Assembly: GCF_000819805.1 (NCBI RefSeq)
Contig: NZ_CDCE01000033.1
Coordinates: 117,636 to 181,635 of the forward strand
Length of the DNA stretch: 64,000 nt
Direction of reading: 5' to 3'
From: Aeromonas diversa CDC 2478-85
Lineage (GTDB): Bacteria > Pseudomonadota > Gammaproteobacteria > Enterobacterales > Aeromonadaceae
Positions 18,543 to 27,337 of the stretch are shown piece after piece; within the stretch, counting starts at the first letter, position 1; each line of letters starts with the position of its first letter. The position numbers and the translations under genes were made by a program. Under the pieces are notes generated by a model. The model made no database searches. It saw nothing but the letters and a program-made list of their open reading frames with translations, and was not told the DNA's origin.

Positions 18543-18569
18543 TTCAGGCTGTCGCCAAGCGGCCGATAA
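18543..18569 (+). promoter_or_regulatory. Sigma-28 (FliA) type promoter of motX
   Basis: GCCGATAA at 18562-18569 is a perfect match to the flagellar sigma-28 -10 element, 21 bases before the motX ATG. Fifteen bases upstream the -35 is TTCA against the consensus TAAA (two of four matches). The strong -10 and the downstream motor gene support late flagellar-class expression. Confidence 0.6.
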
Positions 18570-18590
18570 ACAGGAACAGCAGGAGGTGGT

Positions 18591-19241
18591 ATGAAAAAGA
18601 TGCTCTGTTTGTCCCTGTGGGGCATGGCGGCGCTCGCCTGGGGAGCGGATGAGATCCCCGTGGTGCGCGCCCCGGAGGGGAGTGAGGCGCCCATGGAGGC
18701 GGTACAGCTCTATAGCCAGGATGAGTTGATTGGCTGGATCGAGCAGGGGACCCATCTCAAGCGGGTGCAGGATGACAAGTGTCAACTGACCCAGGACATT
18801 GAGGCGCGGGCCAGCGTGATGAAGATCCCGGCCTATCAGTTCCTGTGGGGAGATATGTTGGCCTGGGGGGTCTGCACCAAGGCCAATGCCGAGCTGGGGA
18901 TCTCTTATCTGCGGGAGGCGGCCGATCAAGGCCTGGCGCCGGCGCTCGAGCAACTTGGCCGTTATTACTGGAAGGGCACTCTGGTACAAAAGGATCTGCG
19001 CCGTGCTGAGGTTATGTTGCGTGAGGCGGCCGGAGCCGGCTTTATCAAGGCCCAGATCCTCTGGGTGGAGTTTCTGGTGGCAGGCAATGGCAGCCCGCTC
19101 GATTACGAGAACGCCTATCACTTGCTGCACAACGCCGTGATAGGCGACAAGGCGCAGCACCAGAAGGCGGTTTCGCTGCTCTCACGACTGGCCAGCAAGA
19201 TGCCTGAAAACGTGGTGGCTCGCGCTCAGGCGATGCATTAA
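18591..19241 (+). CDS. motX: Flagellar motor protein MotX (sodium-type polar flagellum)
   Basis: A 216-residue periplasmic protein with a signal peptide (cleavage near AWGAD). It resembles Vibrio MotX: SQDELIGWIEQGTHL near the N-terminus, FLWGDMLAWGVC, then Sel1-like repeats (ISYLREAADQGLAPALEQLG, then RAEVMLREAAGAGFIKA) and the end MPENVVARAQ. MotX with MotY forms the T ring that anchors the PomAB stator at the polar basal body. It stands alone, as motX commonly does, between mdh and hmp. AGGAGGTGGT precedes the ATG, and a sigma-28 type -10 lies upstream. A generic Sel1 protein is the alternative, but the MotX-specific blocks are convincing. Confidence 0.88.
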   Translation: MKKMLCLSLWGMAALAWGADEIPVVRAPEGSEAPMEAVQLYSQDELIGWIEQGTHLKRVQDDKCQLTQDIEARASVMKIPAYQFLWGDMLAWGVCTKANAELGISYLREAADQGLAPALEQLGRYYWKGTLVQKDLRRAEVMLREAAGAGFIKAQILWVEFLVAGNGSPLDYENAYHLLHNAVIGDKAQHQKAVSLLSRLASKMPENVVARAQAMH

Positions 19242-19244
19242 AAC

Positions 19245-19269
19245 AAGGGGCGTGCCAGGCACGCCCCTT
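19245..19269. terminator. Bidirectional terminator between motX and hmp
   Basis: GGGGCGTGCC and GGCACGCCCC face each other with flanking A/T tracts (AACAA before, TTCTCTTTT after), serving both convergent genes. Confidence 0.8.
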
Positions 19270-19274
19270 CTCTT

Positions 19275-20462
19275 TTACAGGCTCTGATGGGGGCCGAAGA
19301 ACTCGTAGTGCAAACGCCCCTCTTCGACCCCGCGTTCGCTCAACTGGCGTTTCACCTCTCGCATAAACCCTTCGGGGCCGCAGAAGTAGTAGTGGGCCCC
19401 TGCCGGTAACAGCTCATAGATCTGCTCCAGGTCCATCTGGCCACTAAAGTCGAATCTCCCCTTGTCCTCATCGCGTGGTTGGCGGTACCAGGTTCTGGCC
19501 TCCAGATTGGGGTGGCTGGCTGCCTTGGTGGCGATCTCGTCGGCGAAGGCGTGCAGGCCGCCATGCTCGCAGGCGTGCAGCCAGCGGATCTCTGCCTGAT
19601 GCCCGCTCGTTAGCAGGTGGCCCAGCATCGACAGCATGGGGGTGAGGCCGACCCCTCCCGAGAGCAGCACCACCGGAGTGTCGGGCTCTGCCTGCAGGAC
19701 GAAGTCCCCCGCCGGCGGCACCACCGCCAGTTCGTCCCCTTCCTCGAAGTGATCGTGCAGCAGGTTGGAAACCTGTCCACCCGCCTCGCGCTTCACGCTG
19801 ATGCGGTAGTGGCGGCCGTTGGGGGCATCGGAGAGCGAGTATTGACGAATCTCGGTATGGGCAAGAGCGGGGTGGCTCAATTGCAGGCTCAGGTACTGGC
19901 CCGGGATGAAGTCGACCACCTGACCCCCGTCTTTGGGCTCGAGCACGAAGCTGGTGATGAGGTCGGATTCGACCCGTTTCTGGCGAATGATGAAGGGGCG
20001 AGTACCGCGCCAGCCGCCGGCCGCCTGCTCCCGTTCGGTGTAGATCTGCTCCTCACGACCGATGAAGACGGAGGCGAGCAGGCCATAGGCCTTCTCCCAG
20101 GCGGCCAGGATGCCATCGGTGACCGCCTCTCCCCCCAATTCTTTGAGCGTGGCCAAGAGATGGGTACCCACAATGTGGTATTGTTGCGGCTGAATCATAA
20201 ATCCGGTGTGCTTATGGGCGATGCGTTCAACGGCGCCCGTGAGTGCGGCCAGATTGTCGATGTGCTGGGCATAAGCCGCGATGGCGTTGAAGAGGGCGAC
20301 CGGCTGGCCACCACTGTGCTGATGAGCCAGGTTGAACACCTCTGTCAGTTCGGGGTTATGGGTGAACATACGCTGGTAGAAGTGCTTGGTCATGGCTGGA
20401 CCGGCTGATTCCAGAAGGGGGATGGTGCTCTTGATGGTGGCAATCGTCTGTTGATCCAGCAT
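19275..20462 (-). CDS. hmp: Flavohaemoglobin, nitric oxide dioxygenase Hmp
   Basis: A 395-residue fusion of an N-terminal globin and a C-terminal ferredoxin-reductase module. In the globin the haem ligand is His85, with Tyr29 and Gln53 in the distal pocket as in E. coli Hmp. The FAD-binding motif RQYSLSDAPNG is at ~205. The NAD-binding motif LLSGGVGLTPML is at ~270, and the end CGPEGFMREV is typical. It converts NO to nitrate aerobically with NAD(P)H. It is divergent from nsrR, and an imperfect palindrome lies between the two genes. Confidence 0.96.
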   Translation of the reverse strand: MLDQQTIATIKSTIPLLESAGPAMTKHFYQRMFTHNPELTEVFNLAHQHSGGQPVALFNAIAAYAQHIDNLAALTGAVERIAHKHTGFMIQPQQYHIVGTHLLATLKELGGEAVTDGILAAWEKAYGLLASVFIGREEQIYTEREQAAGGWRGTRPFIIRQKRVESDLITSFVLEPKDGGQVVDFIPGQYLSLQLSHPALAHTEIRQYSLSDAPNGRHYRISVKREAGGQVSNLLHDHFEEGDELAVVPPAGDFVLQAEPDTPVVLLSGGVGLTPMLSMLGHLLTSGHQAEIRWLHACEHGGLHAFADEIATKAASHPNLEARTWYRQPRDEDKGRFDFSGQMDLEQIYELLPAGAHYYFCGPEGFMREVKRQLSERGVEEGRLHYEFFGPHQSL

Positions 20463-20492
20463 GGTGATCTCCGCTTTAATTGAACATATAAA

Positions 20493-20514
20493 ATGTCATT
20501 TACTTAAGTGGCAT
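20493..20514. promoter_or_regulatory. Candidate NsrR operator between hmp and nsrR
   Basis: ATGTCATTT (20493-20501) and AAGTGGCAT (20506-20514) form an inverted repeat matching at 7 of 9 positions around ACTT. Known NsrR sites are AT-rich inverted repeats containing ATGCATTT-like halves, so the halves resemble them, but the spacer differs from the published 1-base one. Confidence 0.45.
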
Positions 20515-20572
20515 CCTAAATGTTTATTTGATTCAGATCAATAAATCTCCCTGCAGAGAGCAAGAGTCGACT

Positions 20573-21037
20573 ATGAGACTGACCAGTTATACCGATTTTG
20601 GACTGAGAGCCCTGCTCTATCTGGCGATCCTGCCGGAGGGGGAACTGTCGAGTGTTGGCAAGGTTTCGGCCCTCTATGACGTCTCCCGTAACCACATGGT
20701 CAAGGTGATCAATCAGCTGGTGAAGCTGGGGTATCTAGGGTCACAGCGCGGTAAAAACGGGGGGATCTGGCTGGCCGTGAAGCCTGCCGAGGTGAACGTG
20801 GGGGCGGTGATCCGCGAGCTCGAGGGGAATCTCGACGGCATCGACTGCGGCTCACCGGTTTGCCACATCGTCTCCGTCTGCCTGCTCAAAGGGGCGCTCA
20901 AGGAGGCGATGAGTGCCTTCTTGCGGGTAATGGATGGCTATACCCTTGAGGATCTCCTCGCCAACCGGAGCGAATTACAGCAGGTCTTTGGACAGCTCAT
21001 CCCTACCCTGACGGTAGAAGAGGATCCGGAAGAGTAA
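20573..21037 (+). CDS. nsrR: Nitric-oxide-sensing repressor NsrR (Rrf2 family)
   Basis: A 154-residue Rrf2-type regulator with an N-terminal winged helix (MRLTSYTDFGLRALLYLA, then VSRNHMVKVINQLVKLGYL). The iron-sulfur ligands Cys92, Cys97 and Cys103 keep the exact NsrR spacing (CxxxxCxxxxxC), different from IscR. NO destroys the cluster and relieves repression of genes such as the divergent hmp. The ATG at 20573 fits the usual family N-terminus; an upstream in-frame start would add 15 residues. Confidence 0.93.
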   Translation: MRLTSYTDFGLRALLYLAILPEGELSSVGKVSALYDVSRNHMVKVINQLVKLGYLGSQRGKNGGIWLAVKPAEVNVGAVIRELEGNLDGIDCGSPVCHIVSVCLLKGALKEAMSAFLRVMDGYTLEDLLANRSELQQVFGQLIPTLTVEEDPEE

Positions 21038-21038
21038 A

Positions 21039-21062
21039 AGGGGCGGCCAACGGGCCGCCCCT
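21039..21062. terminator. Bidirectional terminator between nsrR and corB
   Basis: GGGGCGGCC (21040-21048) pairs with GGCCGCCCC (21053-21061) around AACG. A-rich left and CTCTGT right flanks. Confidence 0.7.
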
Positions 21063-21065
21063 CTG

Positions 21066-22346
21066 TCAATGATCGCCGTCCTGTGTGCGCCGATAGAGAT
21101 CGGGCATCAGACGCACCAGCTTCACCATGTTTTGCTCCACCTCGAGGACTTCGATGGGATAGCCAGCCAGTCGCAGGCTGATGTTGGGCTGGGGCAGATC
21201 TTCCAGATATTCGAGGATCAGGCCGTTGAGGGTGCGAGGCCCGTCGGTGGGCAGATGCCAGCCCATCTCCTTGTTGAGTTCGCGAATGTTGGCCGAGCCC
21301 TCCACCAGATAGGTGCCATCGGGCTGGGGATGGATCTCGTCGCTCGGCGTCGGGGCCATCGAGGTGGTGAAATCGCCCACTATCTCCTCGAGGATGTCAT
21401 CCAGGGTGATGAGACCCTGAATATCCCCATACTCATCGACGATGAGGCCGATCCGCTCCTTGTTACGCTGGAACTTGGCCATCTGCACGTTGAGTGGCGT
21501 CCCCTCGGGGATGAAGTAGATCTCCTTGACCGCACGCAGCAGGCTCGACTTGTTGAACTGCTCCTTGGCCAGCAGGCGCAGGGCATCCCGCGCGTGCAGG
21601 AATCCCACCACGTCGTCGATGTTGTCCCGATAGAGCAGCGCCTTGGTATGGGGGCTGTGTACCAGCTGGCGCACTATGCTCTTCCAGTCGTCGTTGATGT
21701 CGATGGCATAGATGTCGCTGCGCGGCACCATGATGTCCTCGACCAGCACCTTGTCCAGATCCAGTATGCTGAGCAGCATGTCCTGGTGACGCTGGGGGAT
21801 AAGGTTACCCGCCTCGTTGACTATGGTACGCAGCTCCTCTGGGCTGAGGGACTGATCCGAGCCCGGCTGTAGCCGCAGTAGCCGCAGCAGCAAGTTGGTC
21901 ACCCCGTTGATCATCCAGACGAAGGGAGAGAGCGGCACCATCAGCCCCTTGAGAATCCAGGAGGCCGGGTAGGCAACCCGCTCAGGGAACATGGCGGCCA
22001 GTGTCTTGGGGGTCACCTCACCGAAGACGAGTACGACTATGGTGAGACCGAAGGTCGCGATGGCGACCCCGAGATCCCCGAACAGACGGATACAGACCAC
22101 GGTGGCGATGGCCGAGGCGAGGATGTTGACCAGGTTGTTGCCGATGAGGATGAGACCGAGCAGACGGTCCGGCCGCTCGAGCAGCTTCTCGACCCGTCGT
22201 GCCGCTCTGTGTTTGGTCTGGGCCAGATGGCGCAACCGATAGCGGTTGAGCGACATCATGCCGGTTTCTGAACTGGAGAAGAAGGCGGAACAGAGGATGA
22301 GCAGCACCAGAACGATGAGTAGTGTGCCCGTCGATATGCTATCCAA
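21066..22346 (-). CDS. corB: CNNM/CorC-HlyC family membrane protein CorB (YfjD)
   Basis: A 426-residue membrane protein. The N-terminal DUF21 domain has about four membrane segments (LLIVLVLLILCSAFFSSSET at the start; VVLVFGEVTPKTLAA). A tandem CBS pair lies at ~205-330 (VEDIMVPRSDI; GLIVDEYGDIQGLITLDDILEE), and the C-terminal CorC_HlyC domain at ~345-420. Members are implicated in magnesium and cobalt efflux or resistance. As in E. coli, it sits next to ypjD, and both are divergent from ffh. It ends 20 bases from the convergent nsrR. Confidence 0.88.
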   Translation of the reverse strand: MDSISTGTLLIVLVLLILCSAFFSSSETGMMSLNRYRLRHLAQTKHRAARRVEKLLERPDRLLGLILIGNNLVNILASAIATVVCIRLFGDLGVAIATFGLTIVVLVFGEVTPKTLAAMFPERVAYPASWILKGLMVPLSPFVWMINGVTNLLLRLLRLQPGSDQSLSPEELRTIVNEAGNLIPQRHQDMLLSILDLDKVLVEDIMVPRSDIYAIDINDDWKSIVRQLVHSPHTKALLYRDNIDDVVGFLHARDALRLLAKEQFNKSSLLRAVKEIYFIPEGTPLNVQMAKFQRNKERIGLIVDEYGDIQGLITLDDILEEIVGDFTTSMAPTPSDEIHPQPDGTYLVEGSANIRELNKEMGWHLPTDGPRTLNGLILEYLEDLPQPNISLRLAGYPIEVLEVEQNMVKLVRLMPDLYRRTQDGDH

Positions 22347-22388
22347 AAAGGACTCCCTTGGTTGGTTGAAAGAGCGCAGCCGGCGCGG

Positions 22389-23177
22389 TTAGCTCAGGAT
22401 GATCTCCTTGACGAAGCGGCTGCCAAAATAGGCGAGGGTGAGGATCAGGCTGCCCAGCAGGCTTAACCAGACTACCTTGCGACCCCGCCAGCCATGGACG
22501 TGATGTCCCCACAGCAGGAACACATACACACACCAGGCGATGATGGAGAGGATCGCCTTGTGCGCCTTGCCCTGAGCAAACATGTCGCTGAGGAAGAAGA
22601 AGCCGGAGGCGATGGAGAGGGTGAGCAGAAACAGACCCACCGTCATGAGACGAAACAGACGTTTCTCGACCGTCATCAGCGGCGGCATGGCGGGCAGGTG
22701 GGTGAGCTTGCGCGCCTTGAGGCGATAGTCGAGATAAGCCAGTTGCAGGGCAAACAGGCTGGCGATGGAGAGCACAGAGTAGGCGATGAGGGCCAGCCCG
22801 ATATGCAGCAGTAGCTGGGGGTGTGACTCCAGATGGGTGATGAAGTGGTTCGGGATCAGGGTATCTGCCACGATAAGCAGCGCCGAGAAGCCGTACACCA
22901 CGGGCAGCAGCAGCCAGCCGTTGAAACGCCGGGTCACACCGGTCATGAAGGCGCTGATGATGAAGCTGACCAGGGAAGCGACATTGAGCAGGCTCAGATT
23001 CTGGCCTGACTGGGTGACCACCTCCTGCGTGAGGGAAAACAGGTGGCAGAGCAGGGCCAGCCCGGCACAGGCAAACAGCTGCCTGTGACCCTGAGTGCCC
23101 GGTGCGAGCAGCAGATGCAGGGAGGCGATGATGGCCAGCAGATAAAAGGCCAGCGCCAGAACGGAGAGAACGATCAT
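22389..23177 (-). CDS. ypjD: Inner-membrane protein YpjD (CcsA/cytochrome c assembly family)
   Basis: A 262-residue protein with about eight hydrophobic segments, matching E. coli YpjD (SGQNLSLLNVASLVS; LQLAYLDYRLK; SIIAWCVYVFLLWGHHVHGWRGRK). The CcsA-like WGxHxHGWRG block carries conserved histidines, but YpjD's role in haem or cytochrome handling is not settled. The ATG at 23177 aligns with E. coli YpjD. A TTG seven codons upstream, preceded by AGAAGAG, is an alternative start. It lies 42 bases upstream of corB on the same strand. Confidence 0.85.
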   Translation of the reverse strand: MIVLSVLALAFYLLAIIASLHLLLAPGTQGHRQLFACAGLALLCHLFSLTQEVVTQSGQNLSLLNVASLVSFIISAFMTGVTRRFNGWLLLPVVYGFSALLIVADTLIPNHFITHLESHPQLLLHIGLALIAYSVLSIASLFALQLAYLDYRLKARKLTHLPAMPPLMTVEKRLFRLMTVGLFLLTLSIASGFFFLSDMFAQGKAHKAILSIIAWCVYVFLLWGHHVHGWRGRKVVWLSLLGSLILTLAYFGSRFVKEIILS

Positions 23178-23372
23178 AGGTAAGTCGTTGCCGAGCAAGC
23201 TCTTCTGTGGTCAAGACTGGCAGTATACCCCCTGCGGCGCCCTGCTCGCCAGTTGTGCAATTCCGATCCTGCCCCCATATCCGGTGCATCGGACCTCGCT
23301 CGCCATCGTGCCGCGGCCGATGCTGGGTTATAATGCCGCCAATTTGCAACGCCAAGACATTCGGAACGCGTC

Positions 23373-24746
23373 ATGTTTGAGAATTTGACAGATCGACTCT
23401 CGCGCACCCTGCGCAACATCAGTGGCCGTGGCCGCCTCACCGAGGAGAACATCAAGGAGACCCTGCGTGAAGTGCGCATGGCCCTGCTGGAAGCCGACGT
23501 GGCGCTGCCCGTGGTGCGTGACTTCGTGGGGCGCGTCAAGGAGCGGGCGGTCGGCCAGGAGGTCGCCAAGTCCCTGAGCCCGGGTCAGGCCTTCATCAAG
23601 ATCGTCCACGCCGAGCTGGTCGGCGTGATGGGCGAGGCCAACGAGCAGCTGAATCTGGCGGCCCAGCCCCCCGCCATCATCTTGATGGCCGGTCTGCAGG
23701 GTGCCGGTAAGACCACCTCGGTGGGCAAGCTGGCCAAGTTCCTCAAAGAGCGCAACAAGAAGAAGGTGCTGGTGGTCAGTGCCGACGTCTACCGTCCGGC
23801 GGCGATCAAGCAGCTCGAGACCCTGGCCAGCGACATCGGCGTCGACTTCTTCCCGAGTGAGGCAACCCAGAAACCGATCGACATCGCCAGCGGTGCCGTC
23901 GACCACGCCCGCAAGAAATTCTACGACGTCGTGATCGTCGATACTGCCGGCCGTCTGCACGTGGATGGCGAGATGATGGAGGAGATCAAGGATCTCCACG
24001 CCGCCATCAAGCCGGTCGAGACCCTGTTCGTGGTCGACGCCATGACAGGTCAGGACGCCGCCAGCACCGCCAAGGCCTTTAACGAGGCGCTGCCGCTGAC
24101 CGGTGTCATCCTCACCAAGGCGGACGGTGACGCCCGCGGTGGTGCCGCCCTGTCGGTGCGCCACATCACCGGCAAGCCGGTCAAGTTTATCGGGGTCGGC
24201 GAGAAGACCGACGCCCTCGAGCCGTTCCATCCGGACCGACTCGCCTCTCGCATCCTCGGCATGGGCGACGTGCTCTCCCTGATCGAGGAGGTGGAGCGCA
24301 GCGTCGACAAAGAGAAGGCCGCCAAGCTGGCCGAGAAGGTCAAGAAGGGGCAGGGGTTCGATCTCGAGGACTTCCGCGAGCAACTGGCCCAGATGCGCAA
24401 CATGGGCGGCATGATGGGGCTGCTCGACAAGCTGCCCGGCATGTCCGGCCTGCCCGATAACGTCAAGGATCAGATGGATGACAAGCTCACCGTGCGTATG
24501 GAGGCCATCATCAGCTCCATGACCCGCAAGGAGCGCGCCCATCCTGATATCATCAAGGGCTCACGCAAGCGCCGCATTGCGGCCGGTGCCGGGGTGGAGG
24601 TGCAAGACGTGAACCGCTTGCTCAAGCAGTTCACCGAGATGCAGCGCATGATGAAAAAGATGTCCGGCAAGGGCGGCATGCGCAAGATGATGAGCCAGAT
24701 GCGCGGCATGATGCCGCCGGGCTTTGGTGGCGGCCGCGGATTCTGA
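23373..24746 (+). CDS. ffh: Signal recognition particle GTPase Ffh
   Basis: A 457-residue SRP54 homologue that binds 4.5S RNA and hydrophobic nascent chains and targets ribosomes to FtsY. It has an N domain helix bundle (1-90), a G domain with GLQGAGKTT (~108), DTAGR (~190) and TKADGDARGG (~247), and an M domain rich in methionine (MQRMMKKMSGKGG to the end PPGFGGGRGF). Its length is within a few residues of E. coli Ffh (453). The 4.5S RNA gene is not in this window. Confidence 0.97.
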   Translation: MFENLTDRLSRTLRNISGRGRLTEENIKETLREVRMALLEADVALPVVRDFVGRVKERAVGQEVAKSLSPGQAFIKIVHAELVGVMGEANEQLNLAAQPPAIILMAGLQGAGKTTSVGKLAKFLKERNKKKVLVVSADVYRPAAIKQLETLASDIGVDFFPSEATQKPIDIASGAVDHARKKFYDVVIVDTAGRLHVDGEMMEEIKDLHAAIKPVETLFVVDAMTGQDAASTAKAFNEALPLTGVILTKADGDARGGAALSVRHITGKPVKFIGVGEKTDALEPFHPDRLASRILGMGDVLSLIEEVERSVDKEKAAKLAEKVKKGQGFDLEDFREQLAQMRNMGGMMGLLDKLPGMSGLPDNVKDQMDDKLTVRMEAIISSMTRKERAHPDIIKGSRKRRIAAGAGVEVQDVNRLLKQFTEMQRMMKKMSGKGGMRKMMSQMRGMMPPGFGGGRGF

Positions 24747-24760
24747 CGGTCATGACCCGA

Positions 24761-24788
24761 CAGGGGGCTCGCTACGGCGGGCCTCCTG
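24761..24788 (+). terminator. Possible terminator after ffh
   Basis: CAGGGGGCTCGC and GCGGGCCTCCTG pair over 12 positions with two G-T wobbles around TACG. The T-tract (CGTTTCTATT) is weak. Confidence 0.45.
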
Positions 24789-24820
24789 CGTTTCTATTGG
24801 GCAAAAAATGGCAGGTTCGG

Positions 24821-24848
24821 TTGCATTTGTCCCGAATCCAAGTAGAAT
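24821..24848 (+). promoter_or_regulatory. Probable promoter of the rpsP operon
   Basis: TTGCAT (24821-24826), 16-base spacer, TAGAAT (24843-24848). A leader hairpin, GGTCCGC/GCGGGCC, follows at about 24871-24891, before the rpsP ribosome site. Confidence 0.55.
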
Positions 24849-24918
24849 TATGCGGCTTATTTTAAGCTAGGGTCCGCGTGTTTGCGGGCCTTGTTCATTT
24901 GATGTTTATGAGGACGAT

Positions 24919-25167
24919 ATGGTAACCATTCGTTTACAACGTGGTGGCGCGAAAAAGCGTCCGTTCTACCAGGTAGTAGTTGCTGACAGCCGTAACGCCC
25001 GTGACGGCCGCTTCATCGAGCGCGTTGGTTTCTTCAACCCGATCGCCGCCGGTCAAGCTGAAAAGCTGAACCTGGACATGGCTCGCATCGAACACTGGGT
25101 TGCCACTGGCGCCAACGTGTCCGACCGCGTTGCCAAGCTGATCAAAGACGCCCGCAAGGCTGCTTAA
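24919..25167 (+). CDS. rpsP: Ribosomal protein S16
   Basis: An 82-residue 30S protein with the family opening [20 protein letters not shown], then [19 protein letters not shown]. Length equals that of E. coli S16 (82). It is first in the rpsP-rimM-trmD-rplS operon. Its codon usage shifts toward the highly expressed type (CGT, GGT, GTT), unlike its neighbours. TGAGGACGAT precedes the ATG. Confidence 0.97.
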   Translation: MVTIRLQRGGAKKRPFYQVVVADSRNARDGRFIERVGFFNPIAAGQAEKLNLDMARIEHWVATGANVSDRVAKLIKDARKAA

Positions 25168-25193
25168 TCAGTCTGATTGGTAAGGAGTCCGAG

Positions 25194-25715
25194 GTGGAAA
25201 AACCTGTAGTCATGGGCACGCTCGGTACCGTTTACGGTATCAAGGGTTGGCTCAAAGTGAACTCCTTCACCGACGTTGCCGAAGCGATTTTCGATTACAA
25301 CCCCTGGTTGATTCATCAAAACGGGGAGTGGCGCGAAATCCGGGTAGCCGGCTGGAAACGTCACAACAAGGGTCTGATTTGCAAGCTCGATGGTATCGAC
25401 CTGCGCGAAGATGCCCTCGCATTGACCAATCTCGAGATTGGCGTCAACGCGGATCTGCTGCCCGATCTGCCCGATGGCGAGTTCTACTGGCGCGACCTCA
25501 TCGGTTGCACCGTGGTGACCACCAAGGGGTATGACCTGGGCGAAGTGACCGAGTTGATGGAGACCGGCTCCAATGACGTGCTGGTCGTCAAGGCGAACGT
25601 AAAAGATGCCTTTGGCAAAAAGGAGCGGCTGTTGCCGTTTCTGGAAGGGCAGGTGGTCCTCAATGTGGATCTCGCTGCCAAAACAATCGAAGTTGATTGG
25701 GATCCTGGTTTCTAG
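25194..25715 (+). CDS. rimM: Ribosome maturation factor RimM
   Basis: A 173-residue 30S assembly factor that binds S19 and helps mature the 16S 3' domain. The start is a GTG preceded by AAGGAGTCCGAG. It has an N-terminal RimM domain ([23 protein letters not shown]) and a C-terminal PRC-like barrel ([22 protein letters not shown], ending [11 protein letters not shown]). It lies 26 bases after rpsP and 30 before trmD. Confidence 0.95.
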   Translation: MEKPVVMGTLGTVYGIKGWLKVNSFTDVAEAIFDYNPWLIHQNGEWREIRVAGWKRHNKGLICKLDGIDLREDALALTNLEIGVNADLLPDLPDGEFYWRDLIGCTVVTTKGYDLGEVTELMETGSNDVLVVKANVKDAFGKKERLLPFLEGQVVLNVDLAAKTIEVDWDPGF

Positions 25716-25745
25716 TTCCCTGACATTCGGTGTCGGAGGTTTCAT

Positions 25746-26495
25746 ATGTGGATTGGGGTGATTAGCCTCTTCCCGGAAATGTTCCGAGCCATTACCGAAC
25801 ACGGGGTAACGGGTCGGGCCGTCAAGAATGGCCTGTTGCAGATTGAGTGCTGGAACCCCCGGGACTTTACCCACGATAAACACCGCACGGTCGACGATCG
25901 ACCCTATGGTGGTGGGCCCGGCATGTTGATGATGGTTCAGCCGCTGCGTGATGCGATTCACGCGGCCAAGACGGCGGCAGGTGACGGGGCGAAAGTCATC
26001 TATCTCTCACCCCAGGGGCGCAAGCTGACACAGGCTGGCGTCACCGAGCTGGCGGTCAATCAGAAGCTGATTCTGGTGGCCGGTCGATACGAGGGTATCG
26101 ACGAGCGGGTAATCCAGACCGAGGTCGACGAAGAGTGGTCCATCGGTGATTACGTGCTAAGTGGCGGCGAACTGCCTGCCATGACCCTGATCGACGCTGT
26201 ATCGCGTCTGGTGCCAGGGGTCTTGGGGGATCAGGCAAGCGCCGAGCAGGACTCCTTTACGGATGGCCTGCTGGATCACCCCCACTATACCCGGCCCGAG
26301 GTGTTGGACGGGCTGACGGTGCCCGAGGAGCTGCTGAGTGGCAACCATGCGCTGATCCGGCGCTGGCGACTGAAGCAGTCTCTTGGACGGACCTGGCTGA
26401 GAAGGCCGGAACTTATTAACAACCTAGCTCTGACTGACGAGCAAGAATCGCTTCTTGCCGAGTATGTTCGCGAACAGCAGGACATCGTTAAGTAG
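25746..26495 (+). CDS. trmD: tRNA (guanine-37-N1) methyltransferase TrmD
   Basis: A 249-residue SPOUT methyltransferase that makes m1G37 in tRNAs and so prevents +1 frameshifting. The trefoil-knot SAM-binding elements are visible: [25 protein letters not shown] and [15 protein letters not shown]. The C-terminal DNA-like helix domain follows a linker at ~160-175. GGAGGTTTCAT precedes the ATG. The position between rimM and rplS is that of nearly all gammaproteobacteria. Confidence 0.97.
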   Translation: MWIGVISLFPEMFRAITEHGVTGRAVKNGLLQIECWNPRDFTHDKHRTVDDRPYGGGPGMLMMVQPLRDAIHAAKTAAGDGAKVIYLSPQGRKLTQAGVTELAVNQKLILVAGRYEGIDERVIQTEVDEEWSIGDYVLSGGELPAMTLIDAVSRLVPGVLGDQASAEQDSFTDGLLDHPHYTRPEVLDGLTVPEELLSGNHALIRRWRLKQSLGRTWLRRPELINNLALTDEQESLLAEYVREQQDIVK

Positions 26496-26527
26496 AGTTA
26501 TCAGTTAACCCTAGGTAGGAAAAGACT

Positions 26528-26875
26528 ATGAGCAAGATTATTCAACAGCTTGAACAAGAGCAGATGCGTACCGATATCCCGGCTTTTGCCCAGGGCGATA
26601 CCGTGCGTGTTCAAGTTCGCGTTAAAGAAGGTGGTAAAGAGCGTCTGCAGGCTTTCGAAGGCGTTGTTATTGCCAAGCGTAACCGCGGTCTGCACTCTGC
26701 TTTCACCGTTCGCAAGATCTCCAACGGCGAAGGCGTTGAGCGTGTATTCCAGACTCACTCTCCGCTGATCCACAGCGTAGAGCTGAAGCGTCGTGGTGAC
26801 GTTCGCCGCGCCAAGCTGTACTACCTGCGCAACCTGTCCGGTAAAGCTGCTCGTATCAAAGAGAAGCTCAACTAA
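26528..26875 (+). CDS. rplS: Ribosomal protein L19
   Basis: A 115-residue 50S protein at the 30S interface. Conserved blocks are [21 protein letters not shown], then [15 protein letters not shown] and [23 protein letters not shown]. Length equals that of E. coli L19. The codon usage is of the highly expressed type. TAGGAAAAGACT precedes the ATG. It is the last gene of the operon and is followed by a strong terminator. Confidence 0.97.
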   Translation: MSKIIQQLEQEQMRTDIPAFAQGDTVRVQVRVKEGGKERLQAFEGVVIAKRNRGLHSAFTVRKISNGEGVERVFQTHSPLIHSVELKRRGDVRRAKLYYLRNLSGKAARIKEKLN

Positions 26876-26889
26876 TTCCGACAGGAACG

Positions 26890-26919
26890 AAAAGGCTCGC
26901 CAATGGCGAGCCTTTTTTG
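26890..26919. terminator. Terminator after rplS
   Basis: AAAAGGCTCGCC and GGCGAGCC with AAT loop, followed by six T residues. The A-run on the left may also serve the convergent gene at 26935. Confidence 0.9.
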
Positions 26920-26934
26920 TTGGTGTTGGACTGA

Positions 26935-27255
26935 TTACTGCACCCGGATCACCGAGTTGTCGCGGCCGAAGGGGCCGGGAACATAGTCGTCGGCTGCCCA
27001 GTCGTTGTCATAGCGCTCTTCCCCTTCCTGGTTGACCAAGCGGTAGCAGTATTGAAACTGCGCCTGCTGATCGGTCGGCAGGTTCAGGGTGGTCTTGAAT
27101 TCACCGCTCTTCATCTTCTTGAGCTCCAGCGGTTCCCACTGATTGAACTCACCCAGCAAGAATACCTGCTCGGCCCCGGTGGCCGCCTCTCTATCGACCG
27201 CAAAGGTCACCTTCACTTCGGGTTTGGACTTGAGATATTGCTTCGACAACGGCAT
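26935..27255 (-). CDS. Small CBM48/isoamylase-N-domain protein
   Basis: A 106-residue stand-alone glycogen-binding-type beta-sandwich. The pattern VTFAVDREAATGAEQVFLLGEFNQWEP, then MKSGEFKTTLNLP, then QFQYCYRLVNQEGEERYDNDWAAD, is that of the early-set domain found at the N-terminus of isoamylase and in AMPK beta. No catalytic domain is present. Free-standing copies may bind alpha-glucans, but no function is established. The domain is intact, not a truncated enzyme: there is a ribosome site (GAGGAGCTAGTC) and a clean stop. Confidence 0.75.
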   Translation of the reverse strand: MPLSKQYLKSKPEVKVTFAVDREAATGAEQVFLLGEFNQWEPLELKKMKSGEFKTTLNLPTDQQAQFQYCYRLVNQEGEERYDNDWAADDYVPGPFGRDNSVIRVQ

Positions 27256-27337
27256 GACTAGCTCCTCTGAGTAATGTATTGGGTTCCATCATCTCAGGCT
27301 AGTTTTACACCAATTCTTGATGTGAGTGTTATTTGTC

